From: Buxus sempervirens
Taxonomy: Eukaryota; Streptophyta; Magnoliopsida; Buxales; Buxaceae
Length of the DNA stretch: 64,000 bases
Assembly (NCBI GenBank): GCA_947561395.2
Contig: OX387194.1
Location: 22,864,048 to 22,928,047, forward strand
Direction of reading: 5' to 3'
The position numbers and the translations under genes were made by a program. Of the stretch, positions 53,376 through 64,000 are shown piece by piece (the stretch's first letter is position 1; every line of letters begins with the position of its first letter). The notes beneath the pieces were generated by a model. It did no database searches. It worked only from the letters and a program-made list of their open reading frames with translations, and was not told where the DNA came from.

Positions 53376-55101
53376 GCTGGAAGAGTTGCTCACATATGAA
53401 CCTGGGCCTCCGAGGACGGCCCTTCTGTTCACATGGTGGGGTCATTTGGCTTATTCTTATAAATTAGAAAGACGAGAAATTAATTTTGATGGAATCTTAC
53501 GTCATGGGCAAAATTTATGATCAATTTTGATAAAACATCTTAGGCAATTCCTGACTTGACCTAACAACCCCAGATAAACCCAGCTGGTTGAAATCAGTTT
53601 AGGCTTTGGATTTCAACCTTTTGGGTCATTTTCCAGTTGAAAGTTCAGAACTCGTGCATCAAGTGGGCTAGGTTTTAATGTTGATTGGTTTGACCCACGG
53701 TTGTTAAAATAAATTTGTGTTTCAAGAACCAGTTCCAAAGAAAACAGAAGTCTAGTGGGAAATTTTTTTACGTTTTGGGGAGTAAATTGGTGTTTATATA
53801 GTTTCTGTGGGAATGCAAGGGAGAAATTTTGCAGAAGAGACAAAAATGAAGAAGATTTAAATGGGTTAGGTTGGCTAACATAGATTAGGTTATTAGGGTT
53901 TACACAATTTAAACTTGCTTATTGACTAGAGGATTCAGGAATGAGTATCAAATTAACTCAAACCTAACTATTGTTCCCCTACTCAAAATCAGTTTTAGTT
54001 TATAATCAATAGCAGTAGGTAGAACATGCAATAATGCAAAAACATAGTTTAACTTTATAGTTAGGTAGATAAAAGTAGACAAAATATAATAACCCTAGAC
54101 TGGACATTGACTTTGTTTTGGGTCAAATCATAAACCAGTCAAAAATATAAGGTGTCCTCTCTTTCACTGGTTGAGTGTAGGATTTATCCTGCTTGAGCAC
54201 ACACACGAGTAACCCATCATTAAACAGCAATGGAAGTTCAGAGATCAAATATCTCAAAACACTTCTTGTTAATGACTTGTTAGGGGAGATTAATTAGGGC
54301 AGGAATAAGAAAAAGCCATCTCTCCCATATGACTTATTGCATACTCAATTATTGCACTCAGCTAAGAAAAAACCATCTCTGACTACCAAAAAAAAGAAAA
54401 AACCATCTCTCCCATAGTGGAGCTCAATAATGGAACACCCCATTTTGATTTATAATTTTTCATATGGTGACATTACATTAATGTCCCTACATGTATATTC
54501 TCATTTGACTAATCTAGTACAATATAAAATATACGTGTTTTCACATCAAGAGAAGACTTTAACGTTTATTTAAAAGTCAGAAAGAAAACGATAGAAAGTT
54601 AATGAAAAAGAAGGGGTTGGAGTCCTGTTTGGTTGTTTGGTTGAATCTATAACCCAAATTAAGGCGGAGGAGTAGAAAGCTTGAAGCAAAAGTTAACCCC
54701 TGACCATATTATTTATATTGAACCCCACAAGCTGCGGTCTTTGTACGCCATCCAAATCCGTTAAAGAGAGCATTTCTGGACGTAACGAAAGACTTCTATT
54801 CTCTAATTTAGAGTAAAAAGGTATTTTGTTTGGACTTCGTGAATTGTTAGTACCACGTTGGAGTGATGGGCTCCACGTGTACGGTTGTGATGGGTCTGTG
54901 ACAATTACAATTTGTGGGCCATATGCCCGTGGATCCAGCCGAGATAACTTCGAGCATCTTGGCGGTGTCTTCGCAGGTAGTCGCGCCACAAAATAAATAC
55001 AAATTCTTAAAGCACAAAAGATGAATTAAAAAATTAAAAAGTATACATGAAAGGAATACATTACAGGAAATGTTAATTTTTAATTATTTCTAGGTTTTTG
55101 G
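53376..55101. other. Unassigned DNA
   Basis: No gene is supported. A 98-codon minus frame at 54693-54989 and a 76-codon frame at 53613-53843 have no recognisable motif. The sequence is moderately AT-rich, without the phrases of the LTR families seen elsewhere. Confidence 0.4.
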
Positions 55102-55109
55102 GTAGTCAT

Positions 55110-55927
55110 TAGAGGTGGCAATGGGTCGGGTTGGGCTGGGTTGGGTTTGGGCGGATTGTAAACAGGTTGAGCCTTAAATAGGTTGGGTCGGGTTCAACTC
55201 GTTTACAAACGGGTTGGAAAATCATAGATCCGAACCCAACCTGCAAATAAACGTGTTGAACCCAACCCAATCTATTTAATTTTTTTTTAAATTAACATTT
55301 ATATGGAAATTAGAAATCATAGAGACATGGACAATTGTTTTTATAGGTAAAATTAATAATCAATATTATAGGTGATAATAACATTATTACTAAAACTAAT
55401 CATGCATTAGCCATATATTTTTAATAATACTAATATCTAATAGAAAGTCCAAGAGAAAAAAAAATCAACTAATAACCATTAAGGAACCTTAAAAAAGGCT
55501 ACTGACAAGATAACAATGAAATTCTCTAAAGAACATTAAAATAAACTAAACATTAAGTCACCAATAATGTCTCTAACTTCCGTAAGTCATATTCCTTTAG
55601 GTTTCTTTTACTTTTATGTTTTATCTCTTTTTATCCTTCCAAGGTCTTCTTTTTTTTTTTTTTTTTTTGCCCCTTTTTCTTATGTTTCTCTTCACATACG
55701 TGTTTGATACTTTGATTAATGGTTTGGAAGGCCTATACACAAAAACAATGGTATATTATCTGGTACCCAACGGGTTGACGATTCAGTTTGGGTTGATCCT
55801 TTTTTGCACGGGTTGGGAAAACCTCAACCCAAACCCAAACCAACTAATAAATGGGTCAACCCGAACCTGTTTATTACGAGCTAGGTTCGAGCGGGTTGAT
55901 GGGTCGGTTCAAAAATTGCCAACTCTA
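55110..55927. mobile_element. Non-autonomous hAT element, near-perfect 8-bp TSD
   Basis: The left end TAGAGGTGGCAATGGGTCGG and right end (reversed) TAGAGTTGGCAATTTTTG are inverted. Flanks gtagtcat (55102-55109) and gtagtcaa (55928-55935) match at seven of eight. GGGTTGGG and AACCCAACC words fill the sub-terminal regions. No transposase; T-run at 55652-55669. Confidence 0.82.
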
Positions 55928-55935
55928 GTAGTCAA

Positions 55936-57132
55936 TGGATTCAGTTACCCTCTATTGAGGAGCATGGCTATTTTGGTGACCGGATACATTGGCCATTTCA
56001 CGTGCTACCCCCAATGGTGAAACATGTACCTACGAATGTGCATGAATCCAATGTTTACACATGTTTCACCATAGGGAATGGTAGATGAAACATAAGCTTC
56101 TATTTTGGTTATAGGTGTGAATGTTTTATTTTTAATTTGTTACTTATTAATGTCTTTGGCCTAGTACATTAATTTATACATGCTCTCATAAATATATCTA
56201 TCTATACTACATAAGAGAACATAGACTTGGGATGCGTGCCAAAAAATATTTATTTTTTCTATAATAAGTTTAAAAACCATTGTTAAATTTTACTAAAACA
56301 GTGGCATAATTGTTTTTTTTTTTTTAAATATCTTCTCCTTTTTCGGTTTGTGTCCATTTTTGGAGCTCTTTTCCTTTTTCTTCTGTTTGTGCAATTACAC
56401 AAAAACCCTATTTCCTGTCATGAATTCAAAAAGGGCAAATGGGTTTTCAGATCTTCCATGTCAGAGCTGGGGTCGCTGGTGAGATCCAGTGTGCAGTCTC
56501 ATCAAGCCGGCTGCGTAGCTAGATCTCCGGTATCTAGTGCTTGTCAAGTTTTCCCGTATAGTAGGACGATCTCCCATGGCCAAGGTGAACGATCTATCAC
56601 TCTTTCTAACATGGGAAAGCGATATCAAGTTACCACTATGGTCATGTGGCCAAAGAGAAGGAATCCTATAGTCCAAAATAATATGGAAACTCTTCAAAAG
56701 AAATTGGTAAATGATCATTTCGTATCGTTCTCCAAACTCCATGATTTTGAAACAATTTGAGACAGCAATCACAAATTATAGTTGTTTAACGTTTTCATCC
56801 AAAATCACAAACCCTTTTTATAGCGCCTCAGATCCGGAATAATTTAAAAATTATGAATCCAAACCCAAGTGCTACAATTTGGCCACAAAACAAACTATTA
56901 TTCAGATAAATTATTCAGCTATATACATTTTTTTCTTTTCTTTTCACTTTCATCGAAGTAATACGTGGAAACATGAGACAATAAAACTATCCTCTAATAA
57001 TTTCACTTGTCTAGACAAAAGGTTCAACTAACTCTCACAATTACTAAGTACATTTAATAGTAGTAACATTCTATACATTATTTTAAATTCATCGACATTG
57101 CTCTATAATATTTCTAGCCTGATCAGTTGTAC
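55936..57132. other. Unassigned DNA with one doubtful ORF
   Basis: A 136-codon plus frame at 56350-56760 starts with a hydrophobic stretch (MSIFGALFLFLLFVQ) that could resemble a signal peptide. The rest has no recognisable domain, and a 103-codon frame covers it on the other strand. I would not call it a gene without transcripts. Confidence 0.35.
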
Positions 57133-60100
57133 TGTAAAATCCCAAAATTTTAATGAAATTAAAAATTAGTGGTCTAGTAATTAAGTTATGGTTAATTATT
57201 AAAATTTTTGCGGGGAAGGAGACCAAGAAGTTAATCGAGGACTTTTGATCAAAATAAAGGGAAAATTTCAATTAAATAGATATGAAAAATTGTTGGGATT
57301 TTAATTGAATGATTTAGGGTGGTTCGGTGGTGTGTCAAGCATGAGATTGAGTTATTTAAGGGGTGCTTATGCAGGGAATATAGGCTGGAGTGGCAAGCAT
57401 ACAATTGGGCTTAAAACTCAAATCTGGCGGTAAGTATAAATAGGGAGAAAGTTTTTGTTGTTGGGTTATTCGTTATTTGCTCAAAAGATTTGGGATTCAG
57501 CGAGAAGAAGAAGAGATGCTAGGGTTTTGGGTGGAGGCAGATCTGGAGATTTCAATGAATCAGAGAGAATTTAAGTTGATCAGCTCGTCTCTGGTTGAAG
57601 TAGAAATGAGGGCACCTACGGCAGCACTCCAATCAGTCCAGAAGCTGTATTTCCAGCTGATTTCCCAAAGAAGTGTTGGCGGCTAGGCTGTTCTGGAGTG
57701 CTGAGATGGAGCTGGAGAAATTAAGAGGATTCTGAGCTGTGTTCTGTCTTCATTCAGGTAAGTAGCAAAATTTTGATCTTGGTTTAGATGTTTTAAACTG
57801 GAACTTGGTATGGTTTTGAACAAGTAGATAGACGAACCCTGTTCCTGGATACTCATTGACGCCTAAGCCTGAGCAGCCTCTAAATTTTGATTCAAATAGA
57901 TTTAATCACATGGTTGCCGATTTGTTAGACAAATTGAAGTGTACTGGAGGTGAAATCCAGAAGAGAATGCAAATAACCTTATAAGAATCAGAGACTTATG
58001 TTTGCTTTGCTGAATATGTGTTAGAAAACTCACCTGTACGTCTAATGCTATGTTGATTTGTTTCAAGCTTTAATTAAATTCTAAATTGTGCTAAAACATT
58101 GTATAACGAGTTAGAATCCTGTTAGAATTGGTTTGGGAGAATGATTTTAGGCCAGTCTAGATTTAGATGGTTTAGTCACACTTGAATCAGGGAATTTTGC
58201 TTTGGGGCTGAGTGCTGCTAACTGGCGCCAACCTCTCTAGAGGTCAGCGCCCAGTTAACTCTCAGCCTATATTTTGTATATTTTATAAGTGTTGTAAGGT
58301 TTTTATTTGGGAATCCTTAATTAGAGACCTAAATTAAGAGTAAATGGAAGTTCTTAGGGGAAGCAAGAGGTGTTGAAAATGGAATGCATGAGCAATATTG
58401 CAGAACTTTGTTTGAAGTTATCATGGGCGGTTAAGGTATTTCATTTTAGCTTTGGTGACTGTTATTAAAATACAATTAAGAGATTTTCTTTGGAAACTTA
58501 TTGAATAGATTTTACTGAACTTTAATGAAAGGGGAGACCATGAAATAGGGGTCAGACCTGAGGTTAAATTCATGGAAATGGGAACTTGGTCTAGGTAGAG
58601 ATTATGAAATCTGTGCAAGCATAGTCTATAGAAAATTCAGTTAAGGGTCAGCACCCATTCAAATCCAATGAAGATGTGAGGCAGATTTTATGGAAGCTGT
58701 ATTTTAAGTTTTTAACTTATAAAAACTAGTCTAAATGATCTAGCCAAGTGCTAATAACATTATAGAAGGATTATTAAGTGGCTAAGATGTAGAATAGAGA
58801 AATCAAATGGGATTAATGGAATCTGGTTTTATGAATTTATAGAAAACTCATGGGCGCCAAGAAGGGCTAACCTATAGAGAGGTTGGCGCTCATTCAAGTT
58901 CACAAATCCAAGTGAGGCAGAATTATTAGAGTTTGTATATTAAATTTTTAGCTTATAAATTCTAGTCAAGGGGTCCAACTAAGTGTTAATGATATTATAT
59001 GAAGATTTCTATTTGCTTAATATGTGGAATAGAGGAATTAAAGAAGATTAATGAAAGCTGAAGCAGATTTCTATAGAAGGCTTAGGGGCTCCAAGGAGGG
59101 CTGACATAGGGAGAAGTTGGCGCCCAGCCAAGGGTGGTTGTTTTGTGGGCTGTGTAATTCAAGTTTTTAATACCTAAATTGCCATCTTAGATTTTCTATC
59201 CAAGTGTTAGAAAGTTGCTGAAGGGATGTTAGATAGTGAAGTGAGGTAAGCCTAAGTGTAAGAAGATTTAGAGAGTTGGATGTAGGGAGTTGATGATGAT
59301 TACATAGAAAAAAATAAAATCTGGTTCTTATCCTCTAGTTCTTATTTTACAGAATTTATCTAAAGAATATTCATGACCGGAAATATTTTAATTATAGAAA
59401 TTCTACAGCTACAAGTGTGTGAGAATGTGAAGACATGTAAATAAGTAATTTCAGTTTATATTGTTATAAGTAAATTGGGTTATGATCTTTACTGAATTAG
59501 TGTATTCGGCAGCCATGTTTTACCACTGAGATTTCAGTTTTGGGTGTTATTTTTGAGCTGGAAATTGAAGTATTATAAACAGCCAAAAATTAGTATATTT
59601 TATTGTTAAGCTTATGGTTTTCCTATATTTTTGTAATTGCTTTTAATTTTCATTGTGGGAATTATTAGGGAATTTATTTAGAAGTATTTAAAGGACTTTT
59701 AAAGGTTGTGGCACATTGGAAATAGGATCACAATTAAGATTTTAATTATTGGAATCAATGTGGGAATTTTAGAAGAAATATGACTGTTAAGTAGGAATTG
59801 GGGATTTATGCTAAATGAGAGTGTTATGAGTATAAATTTTAATTGTAAACTACTGTTTAGGTTTTAAGCAAGTAATACAAGACAGAATTAAGTAACATAG
59901 TTAAATTTTGGTTTCAATACTCGGATTTGCCGGTTTAACCGAAATTGAGCCATTTCACCAAACTTTGACTATAAAAAGAGAATTTTATGCAATACTTTGA
60001 AAAAGGACTTCCAATTAAATTATTTTGGATAAATGTGATTATTTGGTTTTCTCCACGTAATTGAATGATGTTTTTGGGATTTTGATGGATTGATGGTTAT

Positions 60101-61026
60101 CTTACCTCCGTGTATCTCGAAAATGCCCTATGTATCTCGGGATGCTGTTGCCCCCGTGTATCTCGGAGATGCCCCGTGTAGCTCGGGATAATATGATTGA
60201 GATTAAGATGAGTTGTGCTTACTGGATTTCTCTGTTGGTTTTGGTTTTAGAGTCTAGTGGGCATAGCTCGATATGGATCCATGTTAAGAGCTAGATAGTG
60301 GGAAGGATTGTCCTTTGCTAGTTGTAACACTTTGTTCACGTACGCGTTCCATCGTGTATCTCGATGAGGCCTTCTCTGTATCTGGTTGGCTGCGGCTATG
60401 TTTGGGATAGTACATGCCAACCCATTACTGTATCTGAATGGGTTCTCCCGCAATAAGTCGATGACCGTGTAGCTCGGCTTCGCTCATAAGCCGGGAGGTG
60501 GCATAGTGAGCATGGTCTTACACTAGTTAAAGACAGTCTTATTTCATGAGTCCTGCAGTGACTCAACGAATGTTGTTTTGATTGATACAGATATGTTCGT
60601 TATACTGGATTACTCTTGTATCTCATACTGATTGATTGGATTACTGTTGAATTACTCGGATTATTCGGAACTGAGGTGTTATCGTTTCTGTTGGATGATT
60701 TACAACTGTATCATATTTTAGAACTGATGAACTATATTTGAGCATGCATGTGCTGCTTACTGGGATATTCATATCTCATTCTTTTTCGTTTTGTTTTGTT
60801 TTCAGATTCTGGTAAGGACGGGACCAACGGGTATATACTTGGTTCATGCGAGTTAGCCTCGGTTATGGTATTTTATATTGGAGCTTGGGTTATAGTGCTC
60901 TCTGATTTTATAGTTATTGTTTAATTCATGTTTTTCCTTCACTCTGATTTGCTATCCTGGGTTATATAATAACCTTCGGAGATAAGTTACGATTTTACCT
61001 ACGTAACTTGGATCCGGGGCGTTACA
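57133..61026 (+). mobile_element. 3.9-kb solo LTR, chromovirus type, TSD tgtac
   Basis: It starts TGTAAAATCCC and ends GGATCCGGGGCGTTACA, with a perfect duplication tgtac at 57128-57132 and 61027-61031. It is related to the solo LTR at 9878-12195 by both ends. The extra length comes from an internal tandem region (58220-59240) and GTGTATCTCG repeats near 60110-60190. Frames inside (57477-57686, 58421-58618, 60247-60453) are not genes. Confidence 0.93.
58220..59240. repeat. Diverged ~240-bp tandem units with GGCGCC palindromes
   Basis: Units centred on GGCGCCAACCTCT / GTCAGCGCCC-type inverted words recur near 58230, 58640, 58860-58890 and 59090-59130. Shared tails (AGTGAGGCAG, TTTTTAGCTTATAAA, CCAAGTGCTAAT) follow. 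Spacing of the last three is about 235-245 bp. Confidence 0.75.
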
Positions 61027-61296
61027 TGTACCCAGTCAATGATGTCCTCTCCAAGAATATCTAAAAAATAGAAAACCTTGGAGTGAGATAATCTCAGTAA
61101 TTAGTAATATGCATGCTAAAAAAACAATTTATAAAGAGTTCCACAACCAATTTCATAAGGTATAAATGATAAAATTGAATATCAATAATATTTCCAATCA
61201 AATCACACAGCACACCACAATAGTGTTGTGAAAACATTTGCCTCTTTATGAGATTGGTCCATAGTCCCAAATTAAAAATCCAGTCTAGGTGACCCC
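61027..61296. other. Short unassigned segment between LTRs
   Basis: About 270 bp of AT-rich DNA that was joined to 57127 and leftward before the 57133 insertion. A 70-codon minus frame (61306-61094) is unremarkable. Confidence 0.4.
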
Positions 61297-63247
61297 TGTG
61301 AGACATGGGAAAAAAATCAATTCAATGACTTCCTGATCATCACACGGGATTGGTTAAAAACACAGAGTCGCCACCATTCTGTTTAAGTGTGAATGGACAC
61401 CAAAATATCAAATAAGCACAAAAGGCAAATTTAGGGTAAAAATAACCCTCTAAAAAAAACAACCAAAGATAGGTAAGGGGATTAGATTATGAACAGGGGA
61501 AGGTGTTAGGCACCCCTATTCATCCACACAAGGTGGTTGCCAGGTATTGTTCATGTTTTTCAAAGGAAAAAAGGCTTGCTATAAAAATCATGAAAAATCA
61601 CAAAAAAGAGGTAAGGGGATTAGATTATGAACAGGGGAAGGTGTTAGGCACCCCTATTCATCCACACAAGGTGGTTGCCAGGTATTGTTCATGTTTTTCA
61701 AAGGAAAAAAGGCTTGCTATAAAAATCATGAAAAATCACAAAAAAGACAAAAATGTATGGTTTTTTCATACGAATAGCCTGATTGATCCAGAACTTTCAA
61801 ATATGATCATACCATTCCTAGGGTTTCATGATCAAAAATAAAATTGAGATAAAATCAAATAAAACCAATCTAAAGTGAAAACTTCCAAAAATCTGGCTTC
61901 AAGTTAAATTCTAGAAATCTAGAAAAATATGATTTTTATAAAATATTTCAAAATTGAACTTGAACAGTCCAGGACACAGATATAGCCCAAATTTCACATT
62001 AAATCAAAAATCAAAACCAAAAATACCCACGTTGATGAAGAACATCAAAAGGGGAGAACTTAGACTGTAGGGTCTTCTCTCAAAAGTGAAAAAGGATTCA
62101 AAAACCACATCATGAAACCCTAGAAGTTATTTTTAGGCTTCTGGATCCAGATCTATCATATAGATCATGATAGATCTAGGATCTTAGCCTAATATCACAA
62201 AAATCACGAAAACAGTGCTGTATGTGCAAAAATATGAAAAATCCAAATTTTAGAAAAAGTGGGGATCTCATGTTATAAATATCATAAACACCATAGATTC
62301 ATAGGATTCATTCAGATTCAATATAAAGACCATTAAAACATGATCATGATATTCAAAGCAGCCATATCTCACAGATTAGAGCACATGGGGGTCTACCCTA
62401 CGGATCCACCTGTTCTCTTTTCCCCTAGCTCTCTCTTCACGTTTTACGGTTAGAGAGGATTCTTGAGGTACTTGAAGATAAGTTTGGTGATACAAACACA
62501 ATCAAAGGCTTTATTCTAGAAAAAGAAGAAAACAGATTATGGGGTTCTATTCTAGGGATCCACCTGTTCCCTTTTCCCCTAGCTCTCTCTTCACGTTTTA
62601 CGGCTAGAGAGACTCTTGAGGTACTTAGAGACAGGTTTAGGAATACAGAATAAAAGATGGCCTTATTCTACAGCAATGGAGAAGATCCTATTACTCTAGA
62701 ATTGAAGACAGAAAATAAAAAGGAAAAGGGACTTACCTGGAATGAGTAGGCAGAGCAGCAGGGATTCCTCTCTTCTCTTGGAGCTCCTTGGACTTCAAAT
62801 TTTCGTGGCCTTTTGCTTGAGGATCTCACCTCTATTTATAAGCAAATCCAGGGGCATGGTTGGTCTAGGGTTTGGCAAGATAGAGTTTCAGATTGAATTA
62901 AACACAAGGATAATGCCCATCCATGGCCAACAAAGATATTCCGAACGAATAAAAGAGATAATTCGCTCATTTAAAGGGATATTGGACTAAGAATAAGGCT
63001 CAGAAATCGAGAAAGGATAAAACTCGCACAAATCTAATGTGCCCGTAAATAATTTACGGTCCAGTGATGTCCGTATATGCATTACGGGCACTGCGTGCAA
63101 GTATACTAAATCCGGACACGGTCAGCCCGTAGATACAATACGGGCAAGGCTTAAATTATTGATTTTCATGCATTTTGGTCTGTTTTAAATCCCAATTACA
63201 TGTTTTCATTATTTTCTCATTTTGTAGTGCAATTTGGGGTATCTATA
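61297..63247 (-). mobile_element. TR-GAG-family 3' LTR with internal duplication
   Basis: From TGTGAGACATGGG to GGGGTATCTATA (a changed TACA end). Similarity to 22374-24189 runs through its whole length. It is about 135 bp longer because of a tandem duplication near 61471-61746. TATA is near 62831 (minus), palindrome module at 63042-63146. The flanking purine tract at 63248 shows it is the 3' LTR of a minus-strand element extending right. Confidence 0.9.
61471..61746. repeat. 138-bp tandem duplication in LTR
   Basis: Two nearly identical head-to-tail copies containing GTTAGGCACCCCTATTCATC (61506 and 61644). Single-copy in the related LTRs. Confidence 0.92.
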
Positions 63248-64000
63248 GCTGCCCCTCTTTGCTAGTAATTGGAACCAATTACGAGCAGAGAGCAAAAAGA
63301 CCCACCAATTGCACTTTTTGAGATTTTTGTCTAATTAATTGCATTTTGCAAGGATTAAATGGATGATTTTTGAAAAAGTATTTGTGTGGAAGATTTGCTG
63401 AAAAGTCCCTAACCTTAAGGGGCAAATCCTCATCTTTGGTCTCACTGAGCACTCGTGGCTATGAAGTGAGATTTGAGACAAAATTTTTAAACAAAAGTGG
63501 GTAAGGTGGCAATCCTTGCAACTTACAACTAATATAAACATTAATCTCTTGAAAAGTGTGGAGAAAATGATGAAAAAGACAATTTTCTGCTTCGCCCGTA
63601 TTTGTATTGCGGGCAGATGATGCCCGTAATTTGTATACGGGCGAATTTGACCGTATTACCTTTACGGACGTCTGCTGCCCGTATTGCTTTTACGGAATTT
63701 GGCTTCCTTCTTAACCGCGGCCGCGAACTTCTTTTCTTCTGCTTGCACTTTGTCCTAAATTCCTTGCGCCCGTAACCTCTTCTTCGGTCTTCGTTCTTGC
63801 ATTTCCGACAGTGCACAAACTCTTTGCTCCGGCGACTACTGTTCTTCTCCGGCAACATCGACTATTTCCGGTGACATCACTTTCTCCGGCAACTTCATTT
63901 CGGTCGATGATTCGCCTTTTCCAGTGAACTTGTTCTTCTGTCAACCACTTTATTTCAGTCGCACCTTGCTGTTACGACTGTGCCATTCGTTGCTTCTGAT
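63248..64000 (-). mobile_element. Internal 3' region of TR-GAG-family element, window-truncated
   Basis: 63248-63585 follows 24190-24535 closely. From about 63590 it diverges into a CCCGTA/TACGGG module (63592-63700) and then a CT-rich stretch with Arg/Lys-rich minus frames (63541-63944) that show no known domain. Whether gag or pol follows is outside the window. Confidence 0.8.

Noticed and set aside
56350..56760. 136-codon ORF as a secreted protein gene
   Set aside because: Only the hydrophobic start is suggestive; no domain, no conserved neighbour, and an equally open frame lies opposite.

Overview
The window is repeat-dominated nuclear DNA of a flowering plant with a large, transposon-rich genome. 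I cannot name the species. The evidence is plant-type Ty1-copia (Sirevirus-like), chromovirus and Ogre/TAT-type Ty3-gypsy elements, hAT, Tourist-like and Mutator-like MITEs, and an absence of any complete host gene. Almost everything between 1 and 48302 is LTR-retrotransposon DNA. Most boundaries below rest on TG...CA ends plus 5-bp target-site duplications (TSDs) read directly from the sequence.

Layout. 1-1200: ends of two chromovirus-type LTRs lying head to head. 1201-7485: left-truncated, minus-strand Ogre-like gypsy element (broken ORF1, primer-binding site, long LTR with a hAT element inside). 7486-8272: eroded 3' end of a chromovirus pol on the plus strand. Its 3' LTR starts at 8273 and ends only at 43244, because later insertions stretched it. 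Into that LTR went a solo LTR (9878-12195, TSD acgtg) and a second solo LTR (12768-42936, TSD cctta). The second one itself received a 21.8-kb Sirevirus-like copia element (13961-35744, TSD caccg) and another solo LTR (37172-41777). The copia env-like gene was then hit by a gag-only minus-strand gypsy element (22374-33784, TSD gggct; TR-GAG type). The 37172 solo LTR was hit by a solo LTR of that same TR-GAG family (37426-39241, TSD ggtct).

43245-44420 is the end of an older Ogre/TAT-like LTR and 44470-45290 is TCTAGA/GAGA low-complexity DNA. 45865-48302 is a further solo LTR (TSD gctat). 48303-57132 is the least transposon-dense part. It carries three plant DNA-transposon families (a Tourist-like MITE at 49023, a Mutator-like MITE at 49676, hAT elements at 51962 and 55110) and one candidate terminal exon of an unidentified host gene on the minus strand (50399-50541). 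57133-61026 is a 3.9-kb solo LTR (TSD tgtac). 61297 to the window end is another TR-GAG-family copy, cut off by the window.

The least ordinary signal is structural. Three unrelated pieces of retroelement DNA carry arrays of short hairpins in which the loop stays fixed while both stem arms change together. They are a 27-unit array in the TR-GAG leader (29312-30459), six TGGATT-loop hairpins in the copia LTR (14701-14916 and 35297-35512), and GCCCGTA...TACGGGC palindrome clusters in the Ogre/TAT-type elements. The first two lie in the predicted RNA leader, the third mostly in U3 upstream of the TATA box.
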